Shown one piece after another: positions 35,572-47,366 of a stretch of 64,000 bases of DNA. Made by a program: the position numbers and the translations under genes. The stretch covers positions 55,691 through 119,690 of the forward strand of contig PYST01000088.1 of the NCBI GenBank assembly GCA_003049485.1, written 5' to 3'. The first letter of the stretch is position 1. Each line of letters begins with the position of its first letter. The notes under the pieces were generated by a model, which did not search any database, was not told the origin of the DNA, and saw nothing but the letters and a program-made list of their open reading frames with translations. The stretch comes from Ophioceras dolichostomum (taxonomy: Eukaryota > Ascomycota > Sordariomycetes > Magnaporthales > Ophioceraceae).

Positions 35572-35893
35572 CATGTAACTCGTGACATTTTATAGATTGT
35601 ACATATCTGTATAGTAAACAGTCACGAAAGGTATTTTGGATAGTGGGCAGAACAGCAAAGGACTGTACATAATAACACGGGTAGCTGCCACCTCTTCGGA
35701 CATCACCAGAACCAACAAGTCTCGTAATTAGGTAGGTACCTATTCCCCTAGGTAGATAAATGTACCGCTATAACGAGAAAGGCCCCCCTGGTCTTTTTTG
35801 TATATGCACATCATGTACGCAAATTCCATGGACAGAATATCCACGTCCCGATCCCTTCCGACCCGTTATAGCGGGAGTGCCCAAAAGACGCCA
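35572..35893. other. Short convergent intergenic region
   Basis: About 320 bases between two convergent stop codons, so the two 3' untranslated regions probably overlap or abut. It contains an AGGTAGGTACCT...CCCCTAGGTAGAT copy of the recurrent motif (35729-35757). Confidence 0.6.
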
Positions 35894-37052
35894 TCACTGA
35901 GCACTCTTCTTCGCGTCAGCTAGACCAAAGCCATCAAAATCGGGGCCTGGGACGCTGCTGGGTGACTCGACCTCGCCGTCCCCGGCTTCGAGAGCGTATG
36001 GCGACACGAGTTTCTCCGGTTTGATAAGCAACGACCGCACGCTGCGCGGCGCCGCAAGCGGCGGCCTGGTGGTGGTGTCGACTCCGCAAACGCCAACACC
36101 GCCGCCGTCGTTCCTCCCCCGCTGCTGCTCCTCCACATCATCCTCTTCACCTTCCTCCTCATAGATAACGGAAAGAATGTGCCCCTCACGTCCTTCGTCG
36201 TCGTCCTCTTCTCCATAATCGTTCACATCGCCTCCGCCTCCGTCTCCACCTCCGCCATCAGCAAACCACCGCCCCAACGCCGAAGTCTCCTCAGAAGAAT
36301 CTTCATCATCGCGACCACCACCACCGCCGCCGCCGCTGTCTCCGTCGTCGTCGTCATCGTCGTCATCGATGAAATCACCACTGCTACCAGCCCGCCGAGC
36401 ACCACTACTGCTACTACAACCTTTCCTATTCCTCACCAAAACCTCCCTAATCCCCTCAACAAGCCCATCCACCTCCCTTCTCACGCCATCCTCCGCCTCC
36501 CTCCTCGCCTGACCCTGCAGCCACTTCGCCGCCCCCATCCCCGCCTGCGCAAGCACCCTCCTCACCACCTTGTTCCTCTGCTCCTCCCCGAACGGAAACT
36601 CGACCACCGAGCTGTTCTTCGCCAGCGAGCTGCGCAGGTACGCTAGGCCCGTCAGGCCCAGGCCGCAGTCGCGCACGTCCAGACGTCGCAGTTTGCTGGC
36701 GTCGTCGCCGGAGGAGGAGGAGACACCAGCGCCGAGGTCGCCGATGTCCGCGGCGAGATTCTGGCCGCGCAGGATCAGGGTGTGCAGCGCGGTGTTGAGC
36801 GGTAAGCCGTCGCGAAGGGCGCGGGTGAAGCCGGCACCCAGCTGCCCGTCGTCTAGCTTGCCGTCGTAGCCGGACAGATCCAGGACGCGGATGGAGCGGT
36901 TGGTGGAGAGGAGGGCTGTAATGGCGTCGATGGTGGCCGGGGAGCAGCAGCGGCTTATGCCCGTGCGGGAACACGCGGGAGGCGATGTTGGGGTGGTAGG
37001 GGTAGTGGCCGTAGTAGCGCGTGAGGGGGCAGTAGCAGAGGATGCATATTTG

Positions 37053-37101
<49 letters not shown>

Positions 37102-40100
37102 CAGAAGAAGAGGGGGAGGAGGAGGAAGAGGAAGAAGGAGAAGGTGCCGTGCCGGCGAGTGACACGTAGGGAAACCGCTTCGACGCGGCCAGGGCGCGGA
37201 TCAGCTTGACGTAGTTCTCGTCGTGCTTGAACTCGACCATGTCCATGTGCAGGCCGAAGGCGCCCTCGGAGCAGAACGCGATGGCGGAGGCGAGCTGGTC
37301 CACGCCTTCTTCCAGAGGGTTCGAGTTCAGGTACAGGTGGAGGCCGCGCAGGCCCGAGATGGCGTTCACGATCCGGCCGGCTTGGAAGCCGGTGATGCCG
37401 CAGCTGTTGAGCTTCAACTGTCTGAACCTGCTGCCCACTCCCACTTGCTTCGGGCCGCCAGCTCGTAGGCGCTGGTCGGCCACTTTTACGGCAAAGAATC
37501 GGAGCAAGGCCTCCTCCGTGTCCAGGGTAAGCTGTTATCAGGGAGAGTATAGAGTCAGTTAGCTGTATCTCTTTCTGCACACCATGGATGGTGATGATGG
37601 AAAGTGGAAGAGAACCGAACACAATCCAGGGGGCTGACTAGCCTTGTACCCCGAGATATTTATCTCCTCGACGTTCCTAAAGCCGACGAGACTCTCGTAC
37701 GACAGGAGGGCCGAGCTCTCCGGGCCGGACACAGTGTCCGCGATGTTGAGGCTGCGGAGGTCGGTCATCGAATCAGAAAACTGCGTGATCACGGTGGCCG
37801 GAACGCGGCCGACGTTTTGCGAAATATCGAGCAGCTGCAGTGAGCGCGACTGGGTTGTCACGGCCTCGACGACCATCTTCAGCTCCTGGGTGCGCAGGGA
37901 GCAGCGCGAGAGGTCCAGAGCCTGTAGCCCCGAAGCGGACCGCAAGGGGCTGCCGACTTCCTGGCCGTCTTGTGTTAGGGTTTCGACTGGATGAGTTATT
38001 ATAAGTAGATAGGTACCTAGTCAGTAAACGAGGGCACTACAGTCAACGTATAGATTCTTTTCCCTCACATAGAGCATTGATATCACCCGGCCCCGGACTG
38101 CATCCGCCGAGGAGAATACGATTGCAACTCGTCAAGCCAGCGCTGAGCAAGTTTAGGATAGGGACAAGGAGCTGCGAGTCCGGTCGCCGGTCCAAAGCGC
38201 GAGCCTCCCTCAGCGCCGAGTGAGGGTATTCGGGGATCGAGTCGGTAAAGTCGAGCTGGCGCAGGAGGCGTGAGCAGAGCGCCAGGGCATGCACTTCCTG
38301 GTGCAGAATAGATGCATTGCGCACAAGGGCCAGCTGCTCGGAACTCAATGTAACCCCTGTGTCCGATGGATGCCATTTTAGTGTCTTGTTCCCCGTGATA
38401 GGTATGGTGGTGGTCACTCACCGTCTTGCGTCATGTAAGCCAAGTCCCCCAGCCGACTGCCGTCGAATGTGTTCCAGAGCGGCACGAGACTGACGCCTCT
38501 AAACGAGATCGAGGCGATGTGGCGGTTATATCGCAAGGCCCTGAAGATAGCAAGCAGCTCAAGCGGTTCATGCTTGAGCGTTCCTGGTCTGACGACGACT
38601 GCCCCTCCTCCACTTATTTCCTGCTCTGGCTTTCCCGGCGACTTTGGCGGTAGAATCCTCAGTTCCGTGCCAAACGGTGCGCGAGGCTGCACCTCCCAGT
38701 CGACTGCCTTACAGCCATAAGCGGCAGAGTACGCCTTGTGCGTTCGACTCAGGGCACCGAAGATGCCGCGCAAGGGCAGGTCGTCATGGCTGGGAGGACC
38801 TGGACCGACATCTGGGCTTAGATTGGAGATGCGGAATAGCTGTTTGCGTCGGTGGAGGTGTGGCCATGCCGGGCGGAGGAACTGGTCTGCTTTCAGCAAG
38901 GTAAGGATAATATGGCGATACCAGCGGCTAGATAGGTGCAAAGTGGTTGATGAGGACTCGAACGGTTTCCTGATGTTGAAAGCACCGTTGTTAGTGAGAT
39001 GATAAGGCAATTAGGCAGCATGGAAGCATGCCCGGTATCAAGCAACATCTCCAGGAGAAATCCTCCGGAGTATAACACATACCTGAATCTCAGGCCGAAC
39101 CTCTCCTCTCTAGGAGCCCAGCAGCCATGAACGCACTCCAGATTCATCAGTCCGTGGGCTGTATACGTGACGTTTATGACACCAGCCGTCTTCCCATTGT
39201 CGCTTGGCCGAGCCACTTTGACGTGGTAGCAGAGGTTGATGCCCACGGCAAAGTAGTATGATTCCGTCTCGGCCCATTTCTTGGTGCTGTCTCCGAGTCG
39301 CCCACCCACCGGGAAGACCAGGGGCCGGAGGAGGCTGTATTCTGACTCCTCCTTGCGCGAGATCTCCATGATGCGCCTGGAGACTTCGAGTGGCACGCCG
39401 AACTGCTTCATGCCGTTGCAGTCACCGTAGTCGATGTCCGGTGTGTCACTGCCCTCCCCGTCGTCGCCCACCTTTACCCTCTCCTCTTCTTCCTTTCGCT
39501 TGACGGCGGCACGGATACATGCCAGCACATCGTCCCGCATGTTCGGGTCCTCGGCGAATAGCTGTGCGGCGCCGAACACGGCAAACGACCGAGCCGACCG
39601 CCACCAGATTTCTAGTCCGAAGTGCGGCCTCGAGCTCTCAGCCGGGAAGAGAGCCACGACAGACGCGACGGGAAAGAACAGCAGGATATCTGAGCTCGCG
39701 GACCGCTCTCCGGTGTGGTCTTGGCCCCGCAGTCCGGGGATCTGGTCCGGTGGTAGACTGGGGAACAGGCCGCAGATGTCGGCAACGCTCTTGACTTTGA
39801 GGACGTAGTCATCCGTGACAACGACATAGGCGGGCGATTGCCGGCTGCGAAGGAGGAGGAACTGCTGTTGCTCCGCAGCGACAACCTCAAAGCAGCCGCG
39901 CACCCGCTGACTGTCCCATTGGATGTTGCCGTCTACACTGTTGGCCGTCGATCCCTGGCTGTGGCTCGCGGACGTAGTCTCGCGTGAGGCGGATGAGCTG
40001 CCCCGACCTAGCAGGCTCAGACCGGAACTGGTTATGGGTGACATGGATAAGCCGGACTGCAGGGATGGTGGCGTCGGCTGCTGCTTCTTGAGCGTCCTTG

Positions 40101-40362
40101 GTATGGGCTTTGGCGAGGAGGGCGACGAAGATATGGCGCTGTACTCGCCTTCCTCGATGATTGAAGCCACGGAAGGCGGAGATGCGGGTGGGGTCGACAT
40201 CCGCCTGAGTGACTGGAGCTTCGTGCGAAAGCTGCCCTTCTTGGGGATGGCCTCAGCCGCCGCGACTGCTGGTTCTTGGCTTGCGTCAGTGAGAGATGCA
40301 TTTTGTAGTCGTGGGGTTGCGTGATGACGATGTAGTGGTGTGCAGCGTTGACATGATGCCAT
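35894..40362 (-). CDS. Large PH-domain plus leucine-rich-repeat (RNI-like) protein
   Basis: Fungal protein of CARMIL/RNI-like layout; function unknown. Five exons fit in phase: 40362-39083, 38969-38422, 38356-38069, 37986-37643 and 37531-35894, giving 1365 aa. The N-terminus is Ser/Pro-rich and disordered. A PH-like region (about residues 145-300) shows VRGCFEVVAAEQQQFLLLRS, then YVVVTDDYVLKVKSV and FGLEIWWRSARSFAVFG. LRR units follow in the middle and C-terminal half, e.g. LQALDLSRCSLRTQEL, LRSLNIADTV, FRQLKLNSCGITGFQAG, IRVLDLSGYDGKL and LRRLDVRDCGLGLTGL. They are interrupted by a Ser run and 16 Thr codons at 37054-37101. The C-terminus is very acidic and Gly-rich, ending DGFGLADAKKSAQ. The fourth intron fits the frame only as a GC-AG intron (AAG then GCTAGT). 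I took ATG at 40362 as start; a short upstream exon (MDEKNDI at about 40408) is possible. Confidence 0.75.
37054..37101 (-). repeat. (TAG/ACT)16 trinucleotide microsatellite encoding poly-Thr
   Basis: Sixteen perfect TAG units on the + strand, read as ACT codons on the coding strand of the LRR gene. It follows a Ser-rich run, inside the protein between two LRR blocks. The unit length keeps the frame whatever the copy number. Confidence 0.95.
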
Positions 40363-41766
40363 GATGGTCACTTAGGGATTCATACCGATATCGTTCTTCT
40401 CATCCATGTTGATGAATGAGGTATTCACTATCATGATGGTGGTAACCCTTACGTTGAAGGATCGTTGTACAGCATATTCGTGCCTACTATTTATCGAAGC
40501 CACATGAGCCGCCACTCTGGAGCCGAACGGAAACCGTGAGGGGGGTCGATGATAAGAGAGATTTTGAATACCAACCTAGGTTGTTACTCCAAGCTTTGGA
40601 GCTCTAAGGGTCACGCATGTGGGATAGCAGAGCCAGAAGCCGGATCAGAAGGCATCGAGCGTGATCACTGCGTGGGCTCGTCAGGTCGAAAGATGGGTGT
40701 AACACAGTATAGGGCTCCCGGGTAGCCCGCTGTGAGTTTTGAGCAAGTATCCGGGAGCCCGGTCAGGCGACCACGCGTCGTGATATTGCGAATTCAGGGT
40801 GCCAGGGCGCACTTGTCGTGGCCGCGCTTTTCCAAGCGATAGCCCTGAAGTGGCCTACACTGTGCTCCCTGAGAAGTCATTCGCTATCGGTGCACGTCGT
40901 GCCAGTGTGACCAAGGCCGCCCGCTATGTGTGAAATGAATTAGACGTTGGAGAGAGTGCTTGATAGATGTGCTACTAGGACCACATCTGTCTAACATGGA
41001 GGACGGGAAGAGGCAATGTTGAGTTCAGGACAATGCAATGCTTGGGGAAAGCAGAACCCATTTCTCCAGCGACGATCGGCGAGCCGTCGCCAATAGCAGC
41101 AGGACCGAGCTGGGAGGTGATGATATCAACCTGCTTCTTCTTGCAAGAAAAGTGGGATTGGCCAATGAGACCATCCTTTGGCAACACTTGGCTTGTGTGC
41201 TATACTGGAGCCATCCGGCTGGATCAGGCAACATCGCCACCGTCACTTACCTGAGACTGCCAGGTGCGCCTCGAATCTCTTGAGGTTCTTGATGCCCGCG
41301 CTTCGCGTCTTTGACATTTCGACATCATCCAGAATCTCAGCGAAACAGTCACGGCTCGCTCGATTTTCAAATGTGCAAAAATGGAGGCCATGCTGTGAGT
41401 TTATTGGGAAAGTAAACGGTAGTGACAGGTAGGAGCATCCACGATTGATGACGTCAGTAGCTTCCCCCTCGAGTTGAGAGAGGTGTGGCGCGGATGTCCA
41501 TGTGGCGATTCGAGACGAATAGAATGTCAAGGCGACGAGAACAATAACTTCATCTCTAGTGACACTTGTCCTCAAGGCAACGCTTGCGTAACAGCTTTCC
41601 CTCCTATCTAGTGACTCTTAAGACATCTTTCCTTTGTTGCCCACCCGCCAGCCCTCTTTATATCCGCGAGCTGCAACAGCCGTTAATTCATGATCACTTC
41701 ATCTCATCATCTTCACACCTTCACAACTCAAAAAGCAGGCAGTAGAGCAATATCATATTGCCAATT
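40363..41766. promoter_or_regulatory. Divergent intergenic region, LRR gene / Pro-Gly-rich gene
   Basis: The interval separates two start codons and should carry both promoters. No open frame has a recognisable domain. Near 40572-40583 is the palindrome-like CCAACCTAGGTTG, a variant of the recurrent motif. Confidence 0.45.
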
Positions 41767-42732
41767 ATGCCTCCTATTCCAATCTACAAGTCAAGTCCCA
41801 TCAACGCCAACAAGGCGTCCGGGGTGACCCCACAAACCGCTCCTGCAGGGGCCGAAAAGCAGAGAGGCAGTTCGCCGCCCCGGGTACCAGCACAAACGAC
41901 GCATCAACCTACAAAGACGGTGGACTACGACTACATGCAACCCAAACCCGGCGCAGTGCCGTCCATGCCGGCTCCAACGGGCTCCGTTCCGGGCGGCAGG
42001 TATGTCCCCGCCGGCCCCGCGCCGACCCAGTCGCTTGGCGTCCAGTACCCGCCAGCCCCGCAGCCGGGCGCAGTGCCGATCCCACCGGGCGGCGGACCAA
42101 GCAGTGGGACGAGCAGGACGAGCGGGACGTCACCGGCGCGGCCGATGACCCTGCCCCCGCCGCCCAAGGCCGGGGACAAACTCCAGCAGCCGGCGGAAGT
42201 ATCGGCGACTACGACTACGTCTACCCCGGCTCGCCAGGCTCTCAGCCAGGCGTCCTCAGCTTACTACCCGCCGCAGATGGCCGTCCCAACACCAACCTTC
42301 CCTTACCAGCAACAGCAACGTGGCACTTCCACAGCGACGTCTCCCACGGGAGGAGCAGCGGGCATCGTCAGCACTAGCAGCAGTATCATCCAAGGCGCCC
42401 AAACATCCAACCTGTCTGGTTCTGGGACGGCGGCATCCCCGGTCAGCACCAGCACTGCTGGGGTTGATCTCGGACACCCACCTGGTTACCAGCAGAACGT
42501 CAATGCGACGGCGAACCAGCCATATCAGTATCGTAATCCTCACAGCGATGAGGGGCATGGGCGGCGCAGGAGCAGCAATGCGGCTGGATATGGTGGTCAC
42601 GGTGATGACGATGCCAACCACGAGTCACTGGAAGGGGTGTGGGACGCTGCGAAGAAGCTCGCGCAGGCCGCTGGTGAGAAGCTTTCAGCCGCCGAGACCG
42701 AGGTGTGGAGGAGAATCAACAGCAAGGGATAG
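41767..42732 (+). CDS. Small disordered Pro/Gly/Ser/Thr-rich protein
   Basis: I do not recognise a named family. It is a single open frame of 321 aa starting MPPIPIYKSSPINANKASG at the first ATG after a C/A-rich leader. Most of the protein is predicted disorder: Pro/Gly/Ala/Gln/Ser/Thr-rich, with VDYDYMQPKPG, PPAPQPGAVPIPPGGGP and QPYQYRNPHSDEGHGRR. Only the C-terminus looks folded: SLEGVWDAAKKLAQAAGEKL followed by SAAETEVWRRIN is an amphipathic helix of about 30 residues. Proteins of this layout are common in sordariomycetes as hypothetical proteins. The helix could be a membrane- or partner-binding anchor; this is inference only. No intron is needed. Confidence 0.7.
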   Translation: MPPIPIYKSSPINANKASGVTPQTAPAGAEKQRGSSPPRVPAQTTHQPTKTVDYDYMQPKPGAVPSMPAPTGSVPGGRYVPAGPAPTQSLGVQYPPAPQPGAVPIPPGGGPSSGTSRTSGTSPARPMTLPPPPKAGDKLQQPAEVSATTTTSTPARQALSQASSAYYPPQMAVPTPTFPYQQQQRGTSTATSPTGGAAGIVSTSSSIIQGAQTSNLSGSGTAASPVSTSTAGVDLGHPPGYQQNVNATANQPYQYRNPHSDEGHGRRRSSNAAGYGGHGDDDANHESLEGVWDAAKKLAQAAGEKLSAAETEVWRRINSKG

Positions 42733-43993
42733 AGATTCCTCTCTACCGTACCTTACCTTACCTTGCCTTGGCTGAGATAGATAGCCCTTGCGCACAAAGG
42801 CATACGTCTCGGTTGTTCGGGCCCGAGATCGGGACGTCTGCCGGAACAGGAGCAGGAGGCAGAACAGGAATGGCGGCATGAATACGGTGTAGGAGACTTA
42901 CGGATAGAGACGGCGACATTTGCGTGCGTGCGTGGCCACACCAGGGGGCATAATCCTATGATCGTCCTGAGGCCTCACACAAAGCCCCTTTTCTCTGCTC
43001 AGCGCAGCCTCACTCTCGTTCGTCATAGCATCATCACTGGGAATTGTACTACTAGTACTGCCTTCTCCCTCGTCTCTCCTCTACGATTCGTCACCACTGC
43101 CCCCCACGGCGGCGATCGCAGCTCATGCACGTCCCAGGAGAAAGAAAACCACAGCCAGCCAGCATAGCGCAGACGATGAAGATCAACGAATGTGGCGACG
43201 CAACGCACAGACGCAAGTCGGTGACCGACAGCTGGCTGGCTGAGAGGCTGGCTGGCGGTCAGATGTTGAATCTCAAATAGAGAACCTGTATGGGACGATT
43301 TTTTATAGGTTCCTGAGGTACCTTCTGCCTGTGAAAGACAAGACTTTCTTTTCCCCAGACCTTTGAACCTTAAAAGGACGAATTCTGGTTGGTCTCGCGA
43401 GAAAAACCCACCCCGGGCCCCCCCTTGGAGTATTCGGCCTATGAGGACAAGGAAAGCCGCGGGGCTGTGTCAAACATCAAACACGCTTGCACGACGCACG
43501 TCGTAGTCAGAGGGGACGACGTGAGATCTCAAAAAGAAACATATTTTTGTTCTGTTCTTTCTCTTACTGCAGGGCAGCTGGGCTAGGCTGAAAAGCTGCG
43601 GCACGCAATCCGATTCAATCATCAGAATGCTGACGAGGGGCAAAGTCAAATCCAAGATGGGGTGGATGGATGGCATGGCGCCGAGTCCTACGCTGAGGGT
43701 TGAAAAGTTGAATTGGGTGCAACCATAGGGAAATGTGAGGGTGGTGGAGGTGGGGTGAGAAGACTCACGAACGGGAAGTGAGTCTCTTCGAGAGATGATG
43801 ATGAGAGACGAAGCAACGACAGAGATGAAAGGGATGCAAATGGAAGGCTGGGGAGATTCGAAAGTCCTATCGCATCGGCATCGTTGACCATCATCGACAA
43901 CCTCGGGCGGGCCAGCGGCCACAAACTGTCAAACACCACCAAATTCATCATCGGAACCGCCACCACCCAGGACCGATTCTATCCCCATGTGCC

Positions 43994-44025
43994 TGTTTGC
44001 CTGCCTGCCTGCCTGCCTGCCTGCC
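43994..44025. repeat. (TGCC)n tandem repeat
   Basis: About seven TGCC units on the + strand (GTTTGCCTGCC...), in non-coding DNA of the gene-poor half. Confidence 0.85.
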
Positions 44026-46204
44026 AAGCCCTGAGTCCCGCCCGAAGTCGCCTTTCAAGAATGGTCTAGTCTAGTCACCTCTCACCTTTTTTTGTTCCCC
44101 CTTCGTTCCTGTCGGAGTATTCGGATCTCTCTCTATTTTCGCTCAATCGCGCATCGCACTTGGGCAGGGAGAATTGCGCGTCAGTCGTCATTGGGGGGGG
44201 GCCGAAGACGAGGGGAATGCTGGTCAATCGATTTTCATAGCAGAATCCGAACTATAGGACCGACCGACCCAACGAAAAAAATCCACAGCAGAGACAAACG
44301 ATGGTGCGGCTAAAGAGAACAACAATTTCCCAAAGGAGCAGACGTTGTCATGCGTCTGAGACAGCCCGTTCCTTGCTGCGGGATGGCCGGACAAGGGGGG
44401 GATGAGAGGAAGGGAAGGGATGGTATGGTAGGGATGGTACTGTAGAGTACCATTGTTCAAGGTCAGAGGGGAAAAGACCCCACAGAACAACTCATCGAAT
44501 GTCCGTGGAAGGTCTCAACTGCCTGCGCTGCGAGCATGCCCCCATTTGATGATATGATGGATACGGTATTTGCTTGCCCTTGTCTTGCCCTTGTCCCTTG
44601 TCCCCGTGAGTGAGAGAGAAAGAAACGCCGCTTCCTGCCTTGATCCTACCCTTTGATGGGTGGGAGACTCGATGCGGATGGATGAATGGATGGATGGGTG
44701 CATAGGATGCCCCGTGAGCGAGCGGGCAGCGATGGTACCTTACGGCTGTGGGGGAAAAGGAAAAAGGGGAAAAGGTCGCGATGATGGAAGGGATTGGTTA
44801 ATGAGGAGAGGAGGAGGAACTCGAGGAAGGCAGGCAAGGAAGGATGGATAAGCCCTGTGAGAGAACTGTGCCCCTTTCTCAAAGGACAGAAGAGAGAGAC
44901 TGCCAGACTGACTGCCAGATGCAGCAACTGATGCATGCATCTATCTGCCTTACTAGTGTAGATAGAGCGAGCAAGAACGCGGCACTTGTGTGGCGTTAGT
45001 GGGCTGTTCTCCGTTCTGGGCAGGCACATTGTGGCTCTTCCCCGTCTCAGACCGTGTCGTTATGGCACTTTTTTACTTTATTTTATTTATTTTTTTCTCT
45101 CTTCGTTCCTGTTCCTGTTCCTGTTTGCTCCTTCAGGGTTTTAGTAAGTCCTGTGTGTTAGTTGGTTTTTGGGAAAGTGGAATGATGATGCGTACTGTTG
45201 TAGGCAGGATCAGGAACAAGGAACGAACGAACAAGATACTGTGTAGCGGGTGGTTTTGTTTTGTGCCTCACTCCCACAAAAAAACGATTTTTTGACAGAT
45301 ATCACGGCAGATGAAGTAGTACGAGCGGGCTGAGGATGTCAATGCCGGCGGCGCCGCAGTGGCCATCGGCCAGAGACCTAGACCTGCTGTGGCTACCTAG
45401 TCGGGGTACAGACCTGGAGACAGGGGGACATGGATGATGGGTCAGGAGTGGAATATACGAGGTTAACGAGCCGCAAGATATTCCCTTATCTGGAGGAAGC
45501 AACGAAGAGACTCATTTTTTGCTTGCTCTCCTCGCTCTTACGTTGGCTAGGTAGATGTATCTATTTTCTCACGCATTGTGTACTCGTAGTACCCCCGTAG
45601 ATTGAGTTCCTTCGCCGAGCTTCCATCCTTCTCCACACACTCACTCTGTCTCGATATGGTTTGGCCGAAAGATGGCATCCTGTGAGGAAGGGGATGTCAG
45701 CTGCCGGCCGGAGTGATGGTATCTGGAATCTCTCGTGCCTGACGAGATGCAGGTACGGGACCTACAAACCACACGTAGTACATGTCTGACTATCAATCAG
45801 GTCCCAAGCATCCATCTATCCGTCCGTCACACGAAGGGGGGGCCAATTCCACCGAAGCAAGATAGACAACAAGCCAATCAATCTCCAGCCAGCACACACT
45901 TCTCGAGTATATACGCCGTGCCTTCTCTTGCATGGTCACAGGTGTGGGTGGGTGTGGGGAGGCGTCTTGCTGCAACAGACCGGACGGGAAGTAAAGTTCG
46001 TGTAATCAGTATCCAATCCCGTGGTGCCGTCAAGCGAGAAACCAGTCGCCGTGGTGGAACTACCTCACCTTCCCATTTCATGGACGCGGCCTGGGCGGGA
46101 TACGGCGCGTCTGCGGGCAACCTATCCGACCCCCTCCTCCCTTTCCCCCCCTTTCCCCTTTCTACGCCGTCACCTGCCTGCCGTGATCACGTTCTTGTGG
46201 GTTT

Positions 46205-46231
46205 CTGGCTGGCTGGGTGGCTGGCTGGGTA
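46205..46231. repeat. CTGG/CTGGGTGG tandem repeat
   Basis: Alternating CTGG and GTGG units. The same CTGG unit recurs near 43229-43257 and 46599-46617, showing that this region is enriched in one simple motif family. Confidence 0.75.
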
Positions 46232-47338
46232 CAAAAAAGACTATGGACGGACGAATAAAAACGGCTGCCTCTCGCCCTCCTCTCTCCAGTCCTCACTTGC
46301 TCAGTCGCCCGCCCGCGCCCGCCCACACCGGCCGGCGATACTGCGGAGCCATGACTGAGTCGACCCTCTTAAGATCGCATGAAGAATAATATCAGCGTGC
46401 ATCCATGGCGGCACAGCCTATATGTGGCTCAGATATAATTCGCAAAGAACAAAGGCGCCACGATCGATTGATCGCGACTTACTCCGAGGAGGACGACGCG
46501 AGGGAAAAAAAGAAGGGGGGGGGGGCCTTGTCTCTTTGCCCCTCATTCACGAGGCAGGAAGGAAGAAAGACTGGCTACTGTGCCGCTGACGACTGACTGA
46601 CTGGCTGGTTGGCTGGTAGTTCCCTCGCTAGAACCATCATGACAGGACAAGCTTCGACCGGAGCGAGCGGGCCAGACCAGACGGGGACTAGTGAGAGGGG
46701 TTGAATAGGAAGGATGGCGAATAGTAATAGTATGACCAGTATTATATACCACCACATCAACGAGAGAAATATATCCCGAGCAAACACGAGCGTGAGCAGA
46801 GGGGTTCGTTCACGCGACCGACGGCGGCCGGAGTCCCGCCCCCTTGTTGAGAAAGTCGAGACAAGAGAACAGACAATTGTCCGCGTGTAGCGCTGACCAA
46901 CTTCGTCCATTCTCTGGATCTGGGTTTGGCAGCAGGAGGGCGGCAGGGAGGAGGGATGGGGACACGCCACGACGAAAGAACAACGAAAGACCGGAGGGGG
47001 GAAACCGAACAAGGTCTGTGTGTCTTGACCTGGCGCTCCTCCTTGGCTGGCTGGACCTGTCGGACAGTTTTCTCTTTTGTCTGTTGTTCTTGTTCTGGTT
47101 TTCCGGTGTCCTCGTTTTTCTTTTCTGGTTCTGGTGTTTGGTTACGGCCGAGGCGCATGAACAAGGAAGCCTTGTCCACAGGACGGTCAGGGGGGGTTGG
47201 TATTTGTTGGGTTTCTGGTTCTGTGATGTTGGGCGGCGGGAATCTCACGAGCACCAGCTGGCAGCGAGTCGGGTCGAGGGTTGAGTGACGGTTAGGGAGA
47301 TGGCGAGGGAGATTTGAGTGAGTCTGTCTGTGTGTGAA

Positions 47339-47366
47339 GGGATCTCATGGATCTCATGGATCTCTT
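47339..47366. repeat. Tandem 10-mer GGATCTCATG
   Basis: Two complete copies and a partial third copy of a 10-base unit in head-to-tail array. Confidence 0.75.

Noticed and set aside
45735..46358. 207-codon + strand open frame in the gene desert
   Set aside because: No domain, biased composition from tandem repeats (WLAGWLAGY from CTGG units), and no supporting splice sites.
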